Origin: Mesorhizobium amorphae
GTDB taxonomy: Bacteria > Pseudomonadota > Alphaproteobacteria > Rhizobiales > Rhizobiaceae
DNA: 64,000 bases
NCBI RefSeq assembly: GCF_014843845.1
Contig: NZ_JHQS01000061.1
Location: forward strand, 248,001-312,000
Direction of reading: 5' to 3'
This document shows positions 16,379 through 25,131 of this stretch, piece by piece. The notes under the pieces are model-generated. The model saw only the letters and a list, made by a program, of their open reading frames with translations, searched no databases and was not told where the DNA came from. Both the position numbers and the translations under genes were made by a program. Every line of letters begins with the position of its first letter. The stretch's first letter is position 1.

Positions 16379-17929
16379 ATGAACGGAGCCGACGTCCTGT
16401 GTGACGTGCTTCTGGCAAATGGCGTGACGGTCTGCTTCGCAAATCCCGGCACATCGGAGATGCATTTCGTTGCCGCACTCGACCGTAAGCCGCAGATGCG
16501 TTGCGTGCTGGGCCTCTTCGAAGGCGTGGTGACAGGTGCAGCCGACGGTTACGCGCGGATGACCGATCGACCGGCCGCGACGCTGCTGCACACCGGGCCC
16601 GGACTGGCCAACGGATTGGCCAACATCCACAACGCCAAGCGCGCCTTGAGCCCGATGATCAACATTGTCGGCGACCACGCCTCCTATCATCTGGCGCTCG
16701 ATGCACCGCTTACCAGCGATATCGAGAGCCTCGCTTCGCCGATGTCGAACTGGGTTCGCCGTATCGAAGGTCCCGCCGATGTCGCAGCGGCCACCGAGGC
16801 GGCCTTCCGCGCTTCCCTTTCACCGCCGGGCATCGCTACCCTGATCCTGCCGGCGGACGCGGCATGGGGCGAGGCTCCTATGGTTTCGGCCCGCAAGGTG
16901 GAGCTCGCGCAGCCCACCGTCGATATGGGCGCTGTGCAAAATGCAGCCGAGGCGATCCGTGGCGCCCCAGGCCGTGCCGGTATCATCGTTCGCGGACGCG
17001 CGGCGCGAGCCGACGCGCTGGCGATCGCCGGTCAAATCTCGGCAGCGCAGGATGTCCGCTTGTTCAGCGAGGTTCTGGTGGCGCGGATGGAGCGCGGTCG
17101 CGGGCGGGTCGCGCCCACGCGCATCCCCTATCCGATCGATGCCGCAACGGCGCTGCTGCGCGATATCGACGTGCTGATCCTGGTCGGGGCGAAGGAGCCT
17201 GTTGCCTTCTTCGCCTATCCGGGAAAGCCGGGACGGCTGGTTCGAGACGGTTGCGAGGTGCGTTCGCTGGCAGCGCACGGCGAGGATTTGAAGGCGGCAC
17301 TGGAGGCGCTTCGCGACGAACTCGGCATCAGGTCGACGCAGCAATTCTCCGCAGCAAAGGGCTTTCCCGACGAGCCGGTGCCGCGCGGCAAGCTGACCGA
17401 CGATGCGATCGCCCTTTCAGTGGCGCGGAAACTTCCTGCCAATGCCATCGTCTGCGACGAGGCGGTCACGTCGGCCCGGCGCTATTTCGCCCTGTCGGCC
17501 TTTGCCGCGCCGCACGACTACATGATGACGACAGGCGGATCGATCGGCGAAGGCATCCCGTTGGCAACAGGGGCAGCGATCGCGTGTCCCGATCGCAAGG
17601 TGATCAATCTCCAAGCCGACGGCAGCGGCATGTACACCGTGCAGGGTTTGTGGACCCAGGCGCGGGAAAATCTCGACGTGGTCACGATCGTCTTTTCCAA
17701 CCGGACCTACGCAATCCTGCATGGCGAGATGAAGAATGTCGGGGTGGGCGCGATCGGCGAGAATGCCAGGCGTATGCTCGATCTCGACCAGCCCGCGCTG
17801 GACTGGGTATCGCTGGCGAAGGGCATGGGCGTGGAGGCGGCCCGCGCCGACACGTGCGAGCGGTTCGATGCCCTGTTGGACAGCGCCCTATCGCGCCACG
17901 GGCCGTTTCTCATCGAAGCGGTAATCTGA
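16379..17929 (+). CDS. Thiamine-diphosphate-dependent enzyme, acetolactate synthase large-subunit-like
   Basis: A 516-residue ThDP enzyme with the three expected domains: N-terminal pyrimidine-binding, central, and C-terminal pyrophosphate-binding. The catalytic glutamate lies in GLFEGVVTGAADGYAR. The Mg/ThDP motif begins ADGSGMYT and ends about 27 residues on at FSNRTYA, with Ala in place of the first Gly of the usual GDG. The start at 16379 has AGGAGG 8 bases upstream; the upstream extension does not. No small regulatory subunit is adjacent, so true valine/isoleucine synthesis (IlvB) is unlikely. A 2-oxoacid decarboxylase or other carboligase is equally possible. It is divergent from the stress operon and alone on its strand. 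Confidence 0.85.
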   Translation: MNGADVLCDVLLANGVTVCFANPGTSEMHFVAALDRKPQMRCVLGLFEGVVTGAADGYARMTDRPAATLLHTGPGLANGLANIHNAKRALSPMINIVGDHASYHLALDAPLTSDIESLASPMSNWVRRIEGPADVAAATEAAFRASLSPPGIATLILPADAAWGEAPMVSARKVELAQPTVDMGAVQNAAEAIRGAPGRAGIIVRGRAARADALAIAGQISAAQDVRLFSEVLVARMERGRGRVAPTRIPYPIDAATALLRDIDVLILVGAKEPVAFFAYPGKPGRLVRDGCEVRSLAAHGEDLKAALEALRDELGIRSTQQFSAAKGFPDEPVPRGKLTDDAIALSVARKLPANAIVCDEAVTSARRYFALSAFAAPHDYMMTTGGSIGEGIPLATGAAIACPDRKVINLQADGSGMYTVQGLWTQARENLDVVTIVFSNRTYAILHGEMKNVGVGAIGENARRMLDLDQPALDWVSLAKGMGVEAARADTCERFDALLDSALSRHGPFLIEAVI

Positions 17930-17991
17930 CCGTTTTTCCCCGCGGCGTTTCCAGGGAGCCGGGTTGAGCGGCATCGGTCGACGGGCAGTGC

Positions 17992-18294
17992 CTACCAGCG
18001 CGTCTGTTCGCCGGGTGCCGCCGGTTCAATCGCCAGCGCGTGGACGCCGGCTTTCAGTTCGTCGGCCAGCAATTCGTTGACGGCGCGGTGGCGCTCGATG
18101 CGGCTCATGCCGGCAAAGACGGGCGAAACGATGCGAACGCGAAAATGCGTCTCGCCGGTCCCGTCATAGGCGCCATGATGGTCCGAGCCGTGATGGTGGT
18201 GGCCGGCGTGGAGATGGCTTTCGTTGATAATGACCAGCCGTTCCGGCGAAAACGCCTTGTTAAGCTTGCCTTCCATCGTCGCCTGTATGGACAT
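17992..18294 (-). CDS. BolA family protein
   Basis: A 100-residue BolA/IbaG-type protein. These work with monothiol glutaredoxins in iron-sulfur cluster trafficking or act as transcriptional modulators. The conserved core includes NESHLHAGH, the HFRVRIVS strand and a helix-turn-helix-like segment with RIERHRAVNELL. A run of histidines (H27-H40, eight in total) extends the usual conserved His region and may add metal binding. Two start codons (ATG 18294 and the in-frame ATG six codons on) are possible. It lies next to the J-domain gene, divergent from it. Confidence 0.92.
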   Translation of the reverse strand: MSIQATMEGKLNKAFSPERLVIINESHLHAGHHHHGSDHHGAYDGTGETHFRVRIVSPVFAGMSRIERHRAVNELLADELKAGVHALAIEPAAPGEQTRW

Positions 18295-18316
18295 CGAAAC
18301 TTCCCTTCACCACATC

Positions 18317-18416
18317 TAGAGCGTGTTCCATCCCGATGGAAACGGGATGGGGCTCTATCATTTTGTTTGAGCATGATCTTTTCCGAAAACCGGATTCCAC
18401 TTTCGGATCATGCTCT
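18317..18416. repeat. Dispersed palindromic repeat, copy B (two-module form)
   Basis: A compound element upstream of bolA. The first hairpin has arms CCATCCCG (18328-18335) and CGGGATGG (18343-18350). The second, at 18369-18415, has outer arms GAGCATGATC and GATCATGCTC with an inner CCGAAAA and TTTCGG. The second module is clearly the same family as 4188-4235. It lies in the bolA / J-domain divergent gap. Confidence 0.8.
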
Positions 18417-18525
18417 GGCATCGCCGCAAAATGCGTCATTTGCCCGCTTTAAGCCGCGATTCAGCGGTTAGGGCGATGATCGCCGAAATGTCAATTCTTG
18501 TTTCGCAATAGCGAACAGCCCATAA

Positions 18526-19155
18526 ATGGGTGAGATGAAACCGTATCCCAAATATTTTGAGAAGATCCGCATCCGGCCGGAGAAGGACGCGGAGCTGAAG
18601 TCGCGCTCGCCGATCTGCCAGTGGGACGGTTGCAAGGAGGCCGGCACCCATCGCGCGCCGGTCGGACGCATGAAGGAAGGCGAGTATTTCCAGTTCTGCT
18701 TCGATCATGTGCGCGAATACAACAAGGGCTTCAACTATTTCTCCGGCGTGCCGGACAGCGAGATCGCCCGTTTCCAGAAGGAAGCGATGACCGGCCATCG
18801 GCCGACGTGGAAAATGGGCATCAATGGCGCTTCGACGCGATCCTCGCCTGACTTCGCCCAGCAGCGTTCCGGCCGCGCCGGCTACTACAACCGCATGCGC
18901 GATCCGTTCGACCTGTTCAAAGGTCCGAAGGATCCGCGCGAGGCGCGCGAGCGCAAGGCCAAGCCGCTTGAGGCCAAGGCACTGGAAACGCTTGGCCTTG
19001 ATACAAAGGCGACTGGCAAGGATATCAAGGCACGCTATAAGGAACTGGTGAAGCGCCACCATCCGGATGCGAATGGCGGCGACAGAGGTTCGGAAGACCG
19101 GTTCCGCGATGTGCTGCAGGCCTATCGCGTGCTCAAGCAGGCGGGATTGTGCTGA
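18526..19155 (+). CDS. J-domain (DnaJ-class) protein with N-terminal Cys/His motif
   Basis: About 209 residues. The C-terminal 65 residues form a J domain with the diagnostic HPD in KRHHPDANGGD, preceded by helix I/II-like LETLGLDTKATGKDIKARYKEL (given as position only: about 150-172). The N-terminal half has a Cys/His set (ICQWDGCKEAGTH and FQFCFDH) that could bind zinc. J proteins stimulate Hsp70 ATPase activity and deliver clients. The start is uncertain: ATG 18526 or ATG 18535, neither with a well-spaced ribosome-binding site. cobS begins 120 bases downstream on the same strand, so the gene may be co-transcribed with the cobaltochelatase genes. Confidence 0.85.
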   Translation: MGEMKPYPKYFEKIRIRPEKDAELKSRSPICQWDGCKEAGTHRAPVGRMKEGEYFQFCFDHVREYNKGFNYFSGVPDSEIARFQKEAMTGHRPTWKMGINGASTRSSPDFAQQRSGRAGYYNRMRDPFDLFKGPKDPREARERKAKPLEAKALETLGLDTKATGKDIKARYKELVKRHHPDANGGDRGSEDRFRDVLQAYRVLKQAGLC

Positions 19156-19278
19156 GCGACCATACGGTTCGTGTCGTTTTCCAACTTTCATAAGGTTGGA
19201 AAAGGCTCTAAGACCGCCCCCGGACAAAATCGATTGCCGGCGAAATCAGGCGTTTCGCCCGTGGAGACGTTGATAGAG

Positions 19279-20265
19279 ATGAACAAGGTCGATCGCGACA
19301 TCGCCAACCTGCCCGACACGACGGTGTCGGTGAAGGACAAATTCGGCTTCGACTCCAAGATGGTGGTACCGGCCTATTCGGTGACCAGCGAGCATGTGCC
19401 CGACGTCGATCCCGACTATCTGTTCGACAAGAACACGACGATGGCGATCCTGGCCGGCTTTGCCTACAACCGCCGCGTCATGGTGTCGGGCTATCACGGC
19501 ACCGGCAAGTCGACGCATATCGAACAGGTCGCCGCCCGCCTCAACTGGCCCTGCGTGCGCGTCAACCTCGACAGCCATGTCAGCCGTATCGACCTCGTCG
19601 GCAAGGATGCCATCGTCGTCAAGGACGGGCTGCAGATCACCGAATTCCGCGACGGCATCCTGCCCTGGGCCTACCAGCACAATGTCGCGTTGTGCTTCGA
19701 CGAATATGATGCCGGCCGTCCGGATGTGATGTTCGTCATCCAGCGCGTGCTGGAATCGTCGGGCCGGCTGACGCTGCTCGACCAGAGCCGCGTCATCCGC
19801 CCGCATCCGGCCTTCCGGCTGTTCTCGACCGCCAACACGGTTGGGCTGGGCGACACCACCGGCCTCTATCACGGCACCCAGCAGATCAACCAGGCACAGA
19901 TGGATCGCTGGTCGATCGTCACCACGCTGAATTATCTGCCGCACGACAATGAGGTGAACATCGTGCTGGCCAAGGCCAAACACTATCGCGACAGCAAGGG
20001 CAAGGACATCGTCAACAAGATGGTGCGCGTCGCCGACATGACGCGCTCTGCCTTCATCAATGGCGACCTATCGACGGTGATGAGCCCGCGCACGGTGATC
20101 ACCTGGGCCGAGAACGCCGAGATCTTCGGCGATATCGGCATGGCGTTCCGGCTGACCTTCCTCAACAAATGCGACGAGCTGGAGCGATCAGTGGTGGCCG
20201 AGTTCTACCAGCGCGCCTTCGGCGAGGATCTGCCCGAGAGCGCCGCCAACGTGGTGCTGGGCTAA
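19279..20265 (+). CDS. cobS: Cobaltochelatase subunit CobS
   Basis: A 328-residue AAA+ ATPase of the aerobic cobalamin pathway. CobS and CobT form the ATPase chaperone that drives cobalt insertion into hydrogenobyrinic acid a,c-diamide by CobN. Walker A is GYHGTGKST and Walker B LCFDEYDAG. The chosen start MNKVDRDIANLPD gives the usual family length (about 330); the frame runs 36 codons further upstream without family-like sequence. cobT follows 11 bases after the stop. cobN is not in the window, so the chelatase genes are split, as in many alphaproteobacteria. Confidence 0.96.
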   Translation: MNKVDRDIANLPDTTVSVKDKFGFDSKMVVPAYSVTSEHVPDVDPDYLFDKNTTMAILAGFAYNRRVMVSGYHGTGKSTHIEQVAARLNWPCVRVNLDSHVSRIDLVGKDAIVVKDGLQITEFRDGILPWAYQHNVALCFDEYDAGRPDVMFVIQRVLESSGRLTLLDQSRVIRPHPAFRLFSTANTVGLGDTTGLYHGTQQINQAQMDRWSIVTTLNYLPHDNEVNIVLAKAKHYRDSKGKDIVNKMVRVADMTRSAFINGDLSTVMSPRTVITWAENAEIFGDIGMAFRLTFLNKCDELERSVVAEFYQRAFGEDLPESAANVVLG

Positions 20266-20276
20266 ACAGAGTCTCC

Positions 20277-22175
20277 ATGGCGGGTCCGGGCGACAACACG
20301 CGCAACAAGTCGAAGACGGGGTCTGAAGCTGACAGCTTCAAACGCTCGGTGACCGTCTGCATGCGCGCGATCGCCGGCGACAAGGATCTCGAAGTCGGCT
20401 TCGCCAAGGACAGGCCCGCACTTGCCGGCAGCCGCGCCCGCCTACCCGAACTGCCGAAGAAAGCCTCCAGGACCGATATCGCGATCACCCGCGGTCTCGG
20501 CGATTCCATGGCGCTGAAGCGCGCCTGCCATGATGCACGCATCCACAGCAAGCTGGCGCCGGAAGGCAAGCTGGCGCGCTCGATCTACGATGCGGTCGAG
20601 CAGGCCCGCGTCGAGGCGATCGGCAGCCGCGCCATGCAGGGCGTCGGCGACAACATCGGCTCGATGCTCGAGGACAAATACGCCAGGGCCAACCTCATCG
20701 ACGTCAAAGACAAGGCCGACGCGCCGATCGAGGAGGCGCTGGCGCTGATGGTGCGCGAGAAGCTGACTGGCCGCGCCGTGCCGAAGAGCGGCGAGCGGCT
20801 GGTCGACCTCTGGCGCCCCTGGGTCGAGGAGAAAGCAAGCGCAGATCTCGACGGGCTGTCGGCCAAGCTCGACGACCAGCAGGCCTTCGCCCGCGTCGTG
20901 CGCGACATGCTGGTTTCCATGGAAATGGCCGAGGAACTCGGCGACGACCAGGAGACCGAAGACTCCGAGGACAATGACGACAACCAGCCGCAAGGCGAGG
21001 AGCAGAGCGAGGAGGGCGGCGAGGACGATTCCGGCTCCGAGCAGTCGCAGTCCGATGATGCCGAAGCGTCGGCCGACGATGAGCAGTCGGCCGAGACGGA
21101 GGCGTCCGACGCAACCGCCGACGATCTCTCCGACGAGGACGATTCCGACGCGGAGACGCCCGGCGAGGCTCGACGCAATGACAATCCCTTCACCAACCTG
21201 CCGAAAGAGATCGACTACAAGGTTTTCACGACAGCCTTCGACGAGACTGTTGGCGCCGAGGAGCTTTGCGAAGAGGAAGAACTCGACCGGCTGCGCGCCT
21301 TCCTCGACAAGCAACTGGCGAACCTTTCAGGTGTCGTCGGCCGGCTGGCCAACCGGCTGCAGCGCCGCCTGATGGCGCAGCAGAACCGCTCCTGGGATTT
21401 CGACCTCGAAGAGGGCTATCTCGATCCGGCGCGGCTGGTGCGCGTCGTCATCGACCCGATGCAGCCGCTGTCCTTCAAGCAGGAGCGCGACACCAAATTC
21501 CGCGACACGGTGGTGACGCTGGTGCTCGACAATTCGGGCTCGATGCGTGGCCGGCCGATCACCGTCGCCGCCACCTGCGCCGATATCCTTGCGCGCACGC
21601 TGGAGCGCTGCGGCGTCTCGGTCGAGATTCTCGGCTTCACCACCCGCGCCTGGAAGGGTGGGCAGGCGCGCGAGAAGTGGCTGAAGGACGGCAAGCCGCC
21701 GAATCCCGGCCGGCTCAACGATCTTCGCCACATCATCTACAAATCCGCCGACCATCCGTGGCGGCGGGCGCGCCGCAATCTCGGCCTGATGATGCGCGAG
21801 GGGCTGCTGAAGGAAAACATCGATGGCGAGGCGCTGCTTTGGGCGCACAACCGTCTGATCGCCCGGCCGGAGCAGAGAAAAATCCTGATGATGATCTCGG
21901 ACGGCGCGCCGGTCGACGATTCGACGCTGTCGGTCAATCCGGGCAATTATCTCGAGCGGCATCTGCGTGCCATCATCGAACTGATCGAGACGCGCTCGCC
22001 GGTGGAACTCTTGGCCATCGGCATCGGCCACGACGTCACCCGCTACTACAGGCGCGCCGTCACCATCGTCGATGCCGAGGAACTGGCCGGCGCCATGACC
22101 GAGCAGCTTGCCTCTCTGTTTGGCGAGGAAAGCGCACGCGAGACGCGCCGCGGCGGCCTGCGGCGCGCCGGATGA
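20277..22175 (+). CDS. cobT: Cobaltochelatase subunit CobT
   Basis: A 632-residue partner of CobS. The protein has an N-terminal region, a long highly acidic linker rich in Asp, Glu, Gln and Ser (about residues 220-300), and a C-terminal VWA domain with a MIDAS motif (LVLDNSGSMRGRP), as in the CobT/ChlD class. The start at 20277 (MAGPGDNTRNKSKTG) agrees with the family; the longer open frame overlaps cobS and is unlikely. The stop overlaps the start of the phytase-like gene by four bases (ATGA). Confidence 0.96.
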   Translation: MAGPGDNTRNKSKTGSEADSFKRSVTVCMRAIAGDKDLEVGFAKDRPALAGSRARLPELPKKASRTDIAITRGLGDSMALKRACHDARIHSKLAPEGKLARSIYDAVEQARVEAIGSRAMQGVGDNIGSMLEDKYARANLIDVKDKADAPIEEALALMVREKLTGRAVPKSGERLVDLWRPWVEEKASADLDGLSAKLDDQQAFARVVRDMLVSMEMAEELGDDQETEDSEDNDDNQPQGEEQSEEGGEDDSGSEQSQSDDAEASADDEQSAETEASDATADDLSDEDDSDAETPGEARRNDNPFTNLPKEIDYKVFTTAFDETVGAEELCEEEELDRLRAFLDKQLANLSGVVGRLANRLQRRLMAQQNRSWDFDLEEGYLDPARLVRVVIDPMQPLSFKQERDTKFRDTVVTLVLDNSGSMRGRPITVAATCADILARTLERCGVSVEILGFTTRAWKGGQAREKWLKDGKPPNPGRLNDLRHIIYKSADHPWRRARRNLGLMMREGLLKENIDGEALLWAHNRLIARPEQRKILMMISDGAPVDDSTLSVNPGNYLERHLRAIIELIETRSPVELLAIGIGHDVTRYYRRAVTIVDAEELAGAMTEQLASLFGEESARETRRGGLRRAG

Positions 22176-23194
22176 GCTTTTCGGGCGGGGGCCTCAGGCA
22201 CACGATTTTTGCAGCTTGCATGCTGGCCGGCATGCTGTCGCCAGCGGTTGCCGCCGGCCCGGACTCCGTCGAGCCGGTCGAAATCACGGCGCGACCGATA
22301 GGCCAATTCCGCATCGGCCATGACGACAAGCAGTTCGGGCCGCTCGAATTCGTCGGCGGACTGGAAATGACCTCGCCATCGCGCGATTTCGGCGCGCTGT
22401 CGGCCTTTCGCTTCCTGAAACCCGGCAGCGACTTCATCGGCGTCGCCGACACCGGCTTCTGGTTCTTCGGCAGCGTGACCCACGATGCCGACGAGCGTCC
22501 TTCGGGCATCCAGAATTTCCGCATGCAGCAGATGGTCGATGAGGCAGGCCAGCCGATCGACAAGAAGTGGCAGGTCGATGCCGAAGGCCTGGCGGTCAAG
22601 GACGGCATCGCCACGGTCGGCTTCGAACGCAACCAGCGTGTCGCCCAGTTCAAGATCGATCCGGACGGCATGAAGGCGCCGTTCAAGCAATTGGATTTTC
22701 AGGTTCCGGCCAAAGAGTTGCGGCAGAACCGCGGCTTCGAGACGGTCACCCACGCCCATCCTTATGGTCAGCATGAGAGCGGGCTGGTGGTGGTGTCGGA
22801 AAAGAGCCTCGACAAGGCCGGCAACATCTATGCGGCAATCATCGAAGGGCCACACAAGGGCGTCTTCACCGTCAAGCGCAATGGCGATTTCGACATCACC
22901 GACGGCGCCTTCCTGCCGGACGGCGATCTTTTGCTGCTCGAGCGCAGCTTCTCGATGGCAGGCGGGGTGAAGATGCGCCTGCGGCGCATCTATGGCGAGA
23001 GCGTCGAGAAGGGCGCCGTCGCCGACGGGCCGGTGCTGCTGGAAGCCGACATGGGCTACCAGATCGACAATATGGAAGGTCTGGATGTCTGGACCCGTGA
23101 CGACGGCGCGCTGATGGTGTCGCTGATGTCAGACGACAACCATTCGATCCTGCAGCGCAACCTCTATCTGGAATTTGTTCTGCACGAGGATTGA
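22172..23194 (+). CDS. Secreted phytase-like esterase-domain protein
   Basis: A 340-residue protein with a signal peptide (cleavage near AVAA-GP, residue 28) and an esterase-like/phytase-like beta-propeller domain. Motifs such as DAEGLAV, FETVTHAHPYG, DGAFLPDGDLLLLER and DNMEGLDVW are typical of this group. It is predicted to be periplasmic. The substrate is unknown; the family name does not prove phytase activity. Its ATG overlaps the cobT stop, so it is translationally coupled to the cobaltochelatase genes, an arrangement with no obvious metabolic link. Confidence 0.85.
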   Translation: MSFSGGGLRHTIFAACMLAGMLSPAVAAGPDSVEPVEITARPIGQFRIGHDDKQFGPLEFVGGLEMTSPSRDFGALSAFRFLKPGSDFIGVADTGFWFFGSVTHDADERPSGIQNFRMQQMVDEAGQPIDKKWQVDAEGLAVKDGIATVGFERNQRVAQFKIDPDGMKAPFKQLDFQVPAKELRQNRGFETVTHAHPYGQHESGLVVVSEKSLDKAGNIYAAIIEGPHKGVFTVKRNGDFDITDGAFLPDGDLLLLERSFSMAGGVKMRLRRIYGESVEKGAVADGPVLLEADMGYQIDNMEGLDVWTRDDGALMVSLMSDDNHSILQRNLYLEFVLHED

Positions 23195-23236
23195 GGCCGC
23201 CGGTCAAAACGAGCCCGCGATTTCGAGCCAGCAGGC

Positions 23237-23911
23237 CTATTTCCCGTTGGTCGCGATCCAGATGACGTGGCGCGCGCCGCGCTTGCCGTTGGCGCGGGTG
23301 TTGACCTCCTCGACCGCGAAGCCCGCCTGCTTGAGCCTGCGCGCAAAACCGCTGTCCGGCCCTTGCGACCACACCGCCAGCACGCCGCCGGGCTTGAGCG
23401 CGGCACGGGCGGCTCCGAGGCCGGTCGCGCCATAGAGCGCGTCGTTGCCCTTATGGACGATGCCTTCGGGGCCGTTGTCGACATCGAGCAGGATGGCGTC
23501 CCAGGCCGACTGGTCGGAGCTGATGATGTGACCGACTTCGGCCTCCAATATGGTGACGCGGGGATCGTCGAGGCAGTTCTTGAAGATTTCGGCCATCGGG
23601 CCGCGCGCCCAGGCGACGACTGCGGGAACGAGTTCGGCCACGGTGATGCTGGCATCGCCGCCGAGTTCGGCAAGGGCGGCGCGCAGCGTAAAGCCCATGC
23701 CAAGGCCGCCGATCAGAATTTTGGGCTGCTTGCGGCCGGCAATCTTTTCACAGGAGAGACTGGCCAGCGCTTCCTCGGAGCCGCTGAGACGGCTGTTCAT
23801 CAGCTCGTTGGTGCCGAGCATGATCGAGAATTCAGTGCCGCGCCGCTTCAGGCGAAGTTCTTGCCCGCCGTCCGGCGTCTTTGCCGAGTCCAGTTGGACC
23901 CAGGGGATCAC
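23237..23911 (-). CDS. Spermidine-synthase-fold SAM-binding protein
   Basis: A 224-residue protein with the Rossmann fold of the spermine/spermidine synthase family. Glycine-rich motif I is ILIGGLGMGFTLRAAL, an acidic motif II ends in VAELVPAVVAWARG, and DAILLDVDNGPEG resembles the catalytic Asp segment. It lacks the N-terminal domain of true spermidine synthases. The start is GTG 23911; no in-frame ATG with a ribosome-binding site precedes it. Actual activity is uncertain (aminopropyltransferase or methyltransferase). It lies 28 bases downstream of the YhhQ-type gene. Confidence 0.8.
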   Translation of the reverse strand: MIPWVQLDSAKTPDGGQELRLKRRGTEFSIMLGTNELMNSRLSGSEEALASLSCEKIAGRKQPKILIGGLGMGFTLRAALAELGGDASITVAELVPAVVAWARGPMAEIFKNCLDDPRVTILEAEVGHIISSDQSAWDAILLDVDNGPEGIVHKGNDALYGATGLGAARAALKPGGVLAVWSQGPDSGFARRLKQAGFAVEEVNTRANGKRGARHVIWIATNGK

Positions 23912-23939
23912 GGCCTGTTTCCACTTTCTGGAATCATGG

Positions 23940-24620
23940 CTATGTCGCCAGCGCCGGTTGGCTCCAGCGGGCGGCCAGCAGCCGGTAGGGGATCAGCGCC
24001 ACCACGGCGATGATCAGCTTCACCGAGAGGTCGCCGAGCGCCCAGGACACCCAGCGCATCGTCTCGACCGGCAGCACGCCCATCAGCGGCGCCGTTTCGA
24101 GCGCGAAACTGTCGTTCGGGCCGGCAAAAGCGAAGGCAGCCGAGAAGGCGACGGTGAAGAACACGAGCGTGTCGAACACCGAGCCGACCAGCGTGCCGAT
24201 GATCGGCGGGCGCCACCAGCTCTGCCGGCGCAGCCGGTTGAACACGGTGACGTCGAGCAATTGCGCCGTCAGGAAGGCAGCGCCCGAGGCAGCCGCAATG
24301 CGGACCAGCCGGTCAGCGGCGGTCTCGAACTCGATCAGGCCGTGACGGAACAGGAAGGGCGGGACCAGGATTGAGCAGATCACTGCCGTCATGAAGCCGA
24401 CAAAGACGATCCGGCGCGCCACGGTCGGGCCATAGCGGCGGTTGGCGAGGTCGGTGACCAGGAAGGAGAAGGGGTAGGTGAAGGCGCCCCAGGTCAGGAT
24501 GTCGGCCAGTGACAGGCCGCCGATTTGGCCCTGCATCGGGAATTGCACGAGGATGTTCGACGCTACGACGACAAACGCCATGGCGGCCACGAAGGGCAGG
24601 TATCGCGAGAAGGAATTCAT
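23940..24620 (-). CDS. Queuosine precursor transporter, YhhQ/VUT family (COG1738)
   Basis: A 226-residue inner-membrane protein with about six hydrophobic helices. Family signatures are visible, including the WGAFTYPFSFLVTDLANRRYG region (about residues 45-65) and IGTLVGSVFDTLVFF. Family members import preQ0/preQ1 for queuosine tRNA modification. The functional call is strengthened by the preQ1-I riboswitch motif that directly precedes and includes its start codon. rpmB lies upstream on the same strand; a hairpin separates them. Confidence 0.92.
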   Translation of the reverse strand: MNSFSRYLPFVAAMAFVVVASNILVQFPMQGQIGGLSLADILTWGAFTYPFSFLVTDLANRRYGPTVARRIVFVGFMTAVICSILVPPFLFRHGLIEFETAADRLVRIAAASGAAFLTAQLLDVTVFNRLRRQSWWRPPIIGTLVGSVFDTLVFFTVAFSAAFAFAGPNDSFALETAPLMGVLPVETMRWVSWALGDLSVKLIIAVVALIPYRLLAARWSQPALAT

Positions 24621-24647
24621 TTTTTTATCCTGGGTAATGGAACCAGC
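24615..24647 (-). promoter_or_regulatory. preQ1-I riboswitch overlapping the yhhQ-type start codon
   Basis: On the minus strand, stem P1 pairs CTGG (24646-24643) with CCAG (24633-24630) around the loop TTCCATTAC, and is followed by the A-rich tail GATAAAAAAATG. This matches the preQ1-I plan: a GGTTC start of the loop, an ACCC segment before the 3' stem strand, and an A-rich tail that folds back. Loop bases CATT can pair with AATG of the tail, so the pseudoknot would include the ATG start codon. The AGGA ribosome-binding sequence overlaps the P1 3' strand. Ligand binding should therefore block translation. The downstream gene being a queuosine precursor transporter agrees with this. Confidence 0.8.
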
Positions 24648-24696
24648 AAAGCGCCAGCCAATCCGGACGGCGCTGCATTGATCAGATGTCTAGCCG

Positions 24697-24722
24697 AAAA
24701 CCGCTTCGCGCCTTTCGGCGCG
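24697..24722 (-). terminator. Probable rpmB transcription terminator
   Basis: 17 bases after the rpmB stop on the minus strand, CGCGCC-GAAA-GGCGCG forms a 6-bp stem with a GNRA tetraloop, followed by AAGCGG and four T. The T-run is displaced from the stem, so termination may be partial. A larger overlapping hairpin (GCCGAAA / TTTCGGC, 24693-24719) resembles a fragment of the dispersed repeat family. Confidence 0.45.
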
Positions 24723-24738
24723 ATGCTCCGGACGGCAA

Positions 24739-25035
24739 TCAGGCGGCGGGCTGCTCGGCGAGCTTCTTGGCAATCTGCTTCTTCAGCAGGCGGGCGCGCT
24801 GCGACAATTCCTTGGCGTCGGCCTTGGCCAGGAACGCATCGAGGCCGCCGCGATGCTCGACCGAACGCAGCGCGTTGGCCGAAACGCGCAGGCGCACGTT
24901 CTGGTTCAGCACTTCGGAAATCAGCGTCACATTGACCAGGTTCGGCAGGAAGCGACGCTTGGTCTTGTTGTTGGCGTGGCTCACATTGTTGCCGGTCATG
25001 ACGGCCTTGGCAGTGAGTTCGCAGGTGCGGGACAT
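24739..25035 (-). CDS. rpmB: 50S ribosomal protein L28
   Basis: A 98-residue L28, starting MSRTCELTAKAVMTGNNVSH. The frame extends 12 codons upstream, but the family N-terminus fixes the start at 25035. It includes the typical KTKRRFLPNL segment and an Ala/Lys-rich C-terminus. L28 in alphaproteobacteria lacks the zinc cysteine set, as here (only one Cys). A well-spaced sigma70 promoter lies about 100 bases upstream. Confidence 0.97.
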   Translation of the reverse strand: MSRTCELTAKAVMTGNNVSHANNKTKRRFLPNLVNVTLISEVLNQNVRLRVSANALRSVEHRGGLDAFLAKADAKELSQRARLLKKQIAKKLAEQPAA

Positions 25036-25131
25036 GGTTCTAACCTTCAGTTCTCGGTCTGGCCAAACCATTCAACCCGCGCCGGGTGGCGCGCGGTCTC
25101 GGTCAGGCGGCCTTATGGAAAAAGTTGGCGT

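Noticed and set aside
16379..17929. Anabolic acetolactate synthase (ilvB)
   Set aside because: No small subunit gene is adjacent and the enzyme is shorter and more divergent than IlvB, so the isoleucine/valine assignment is not supported.
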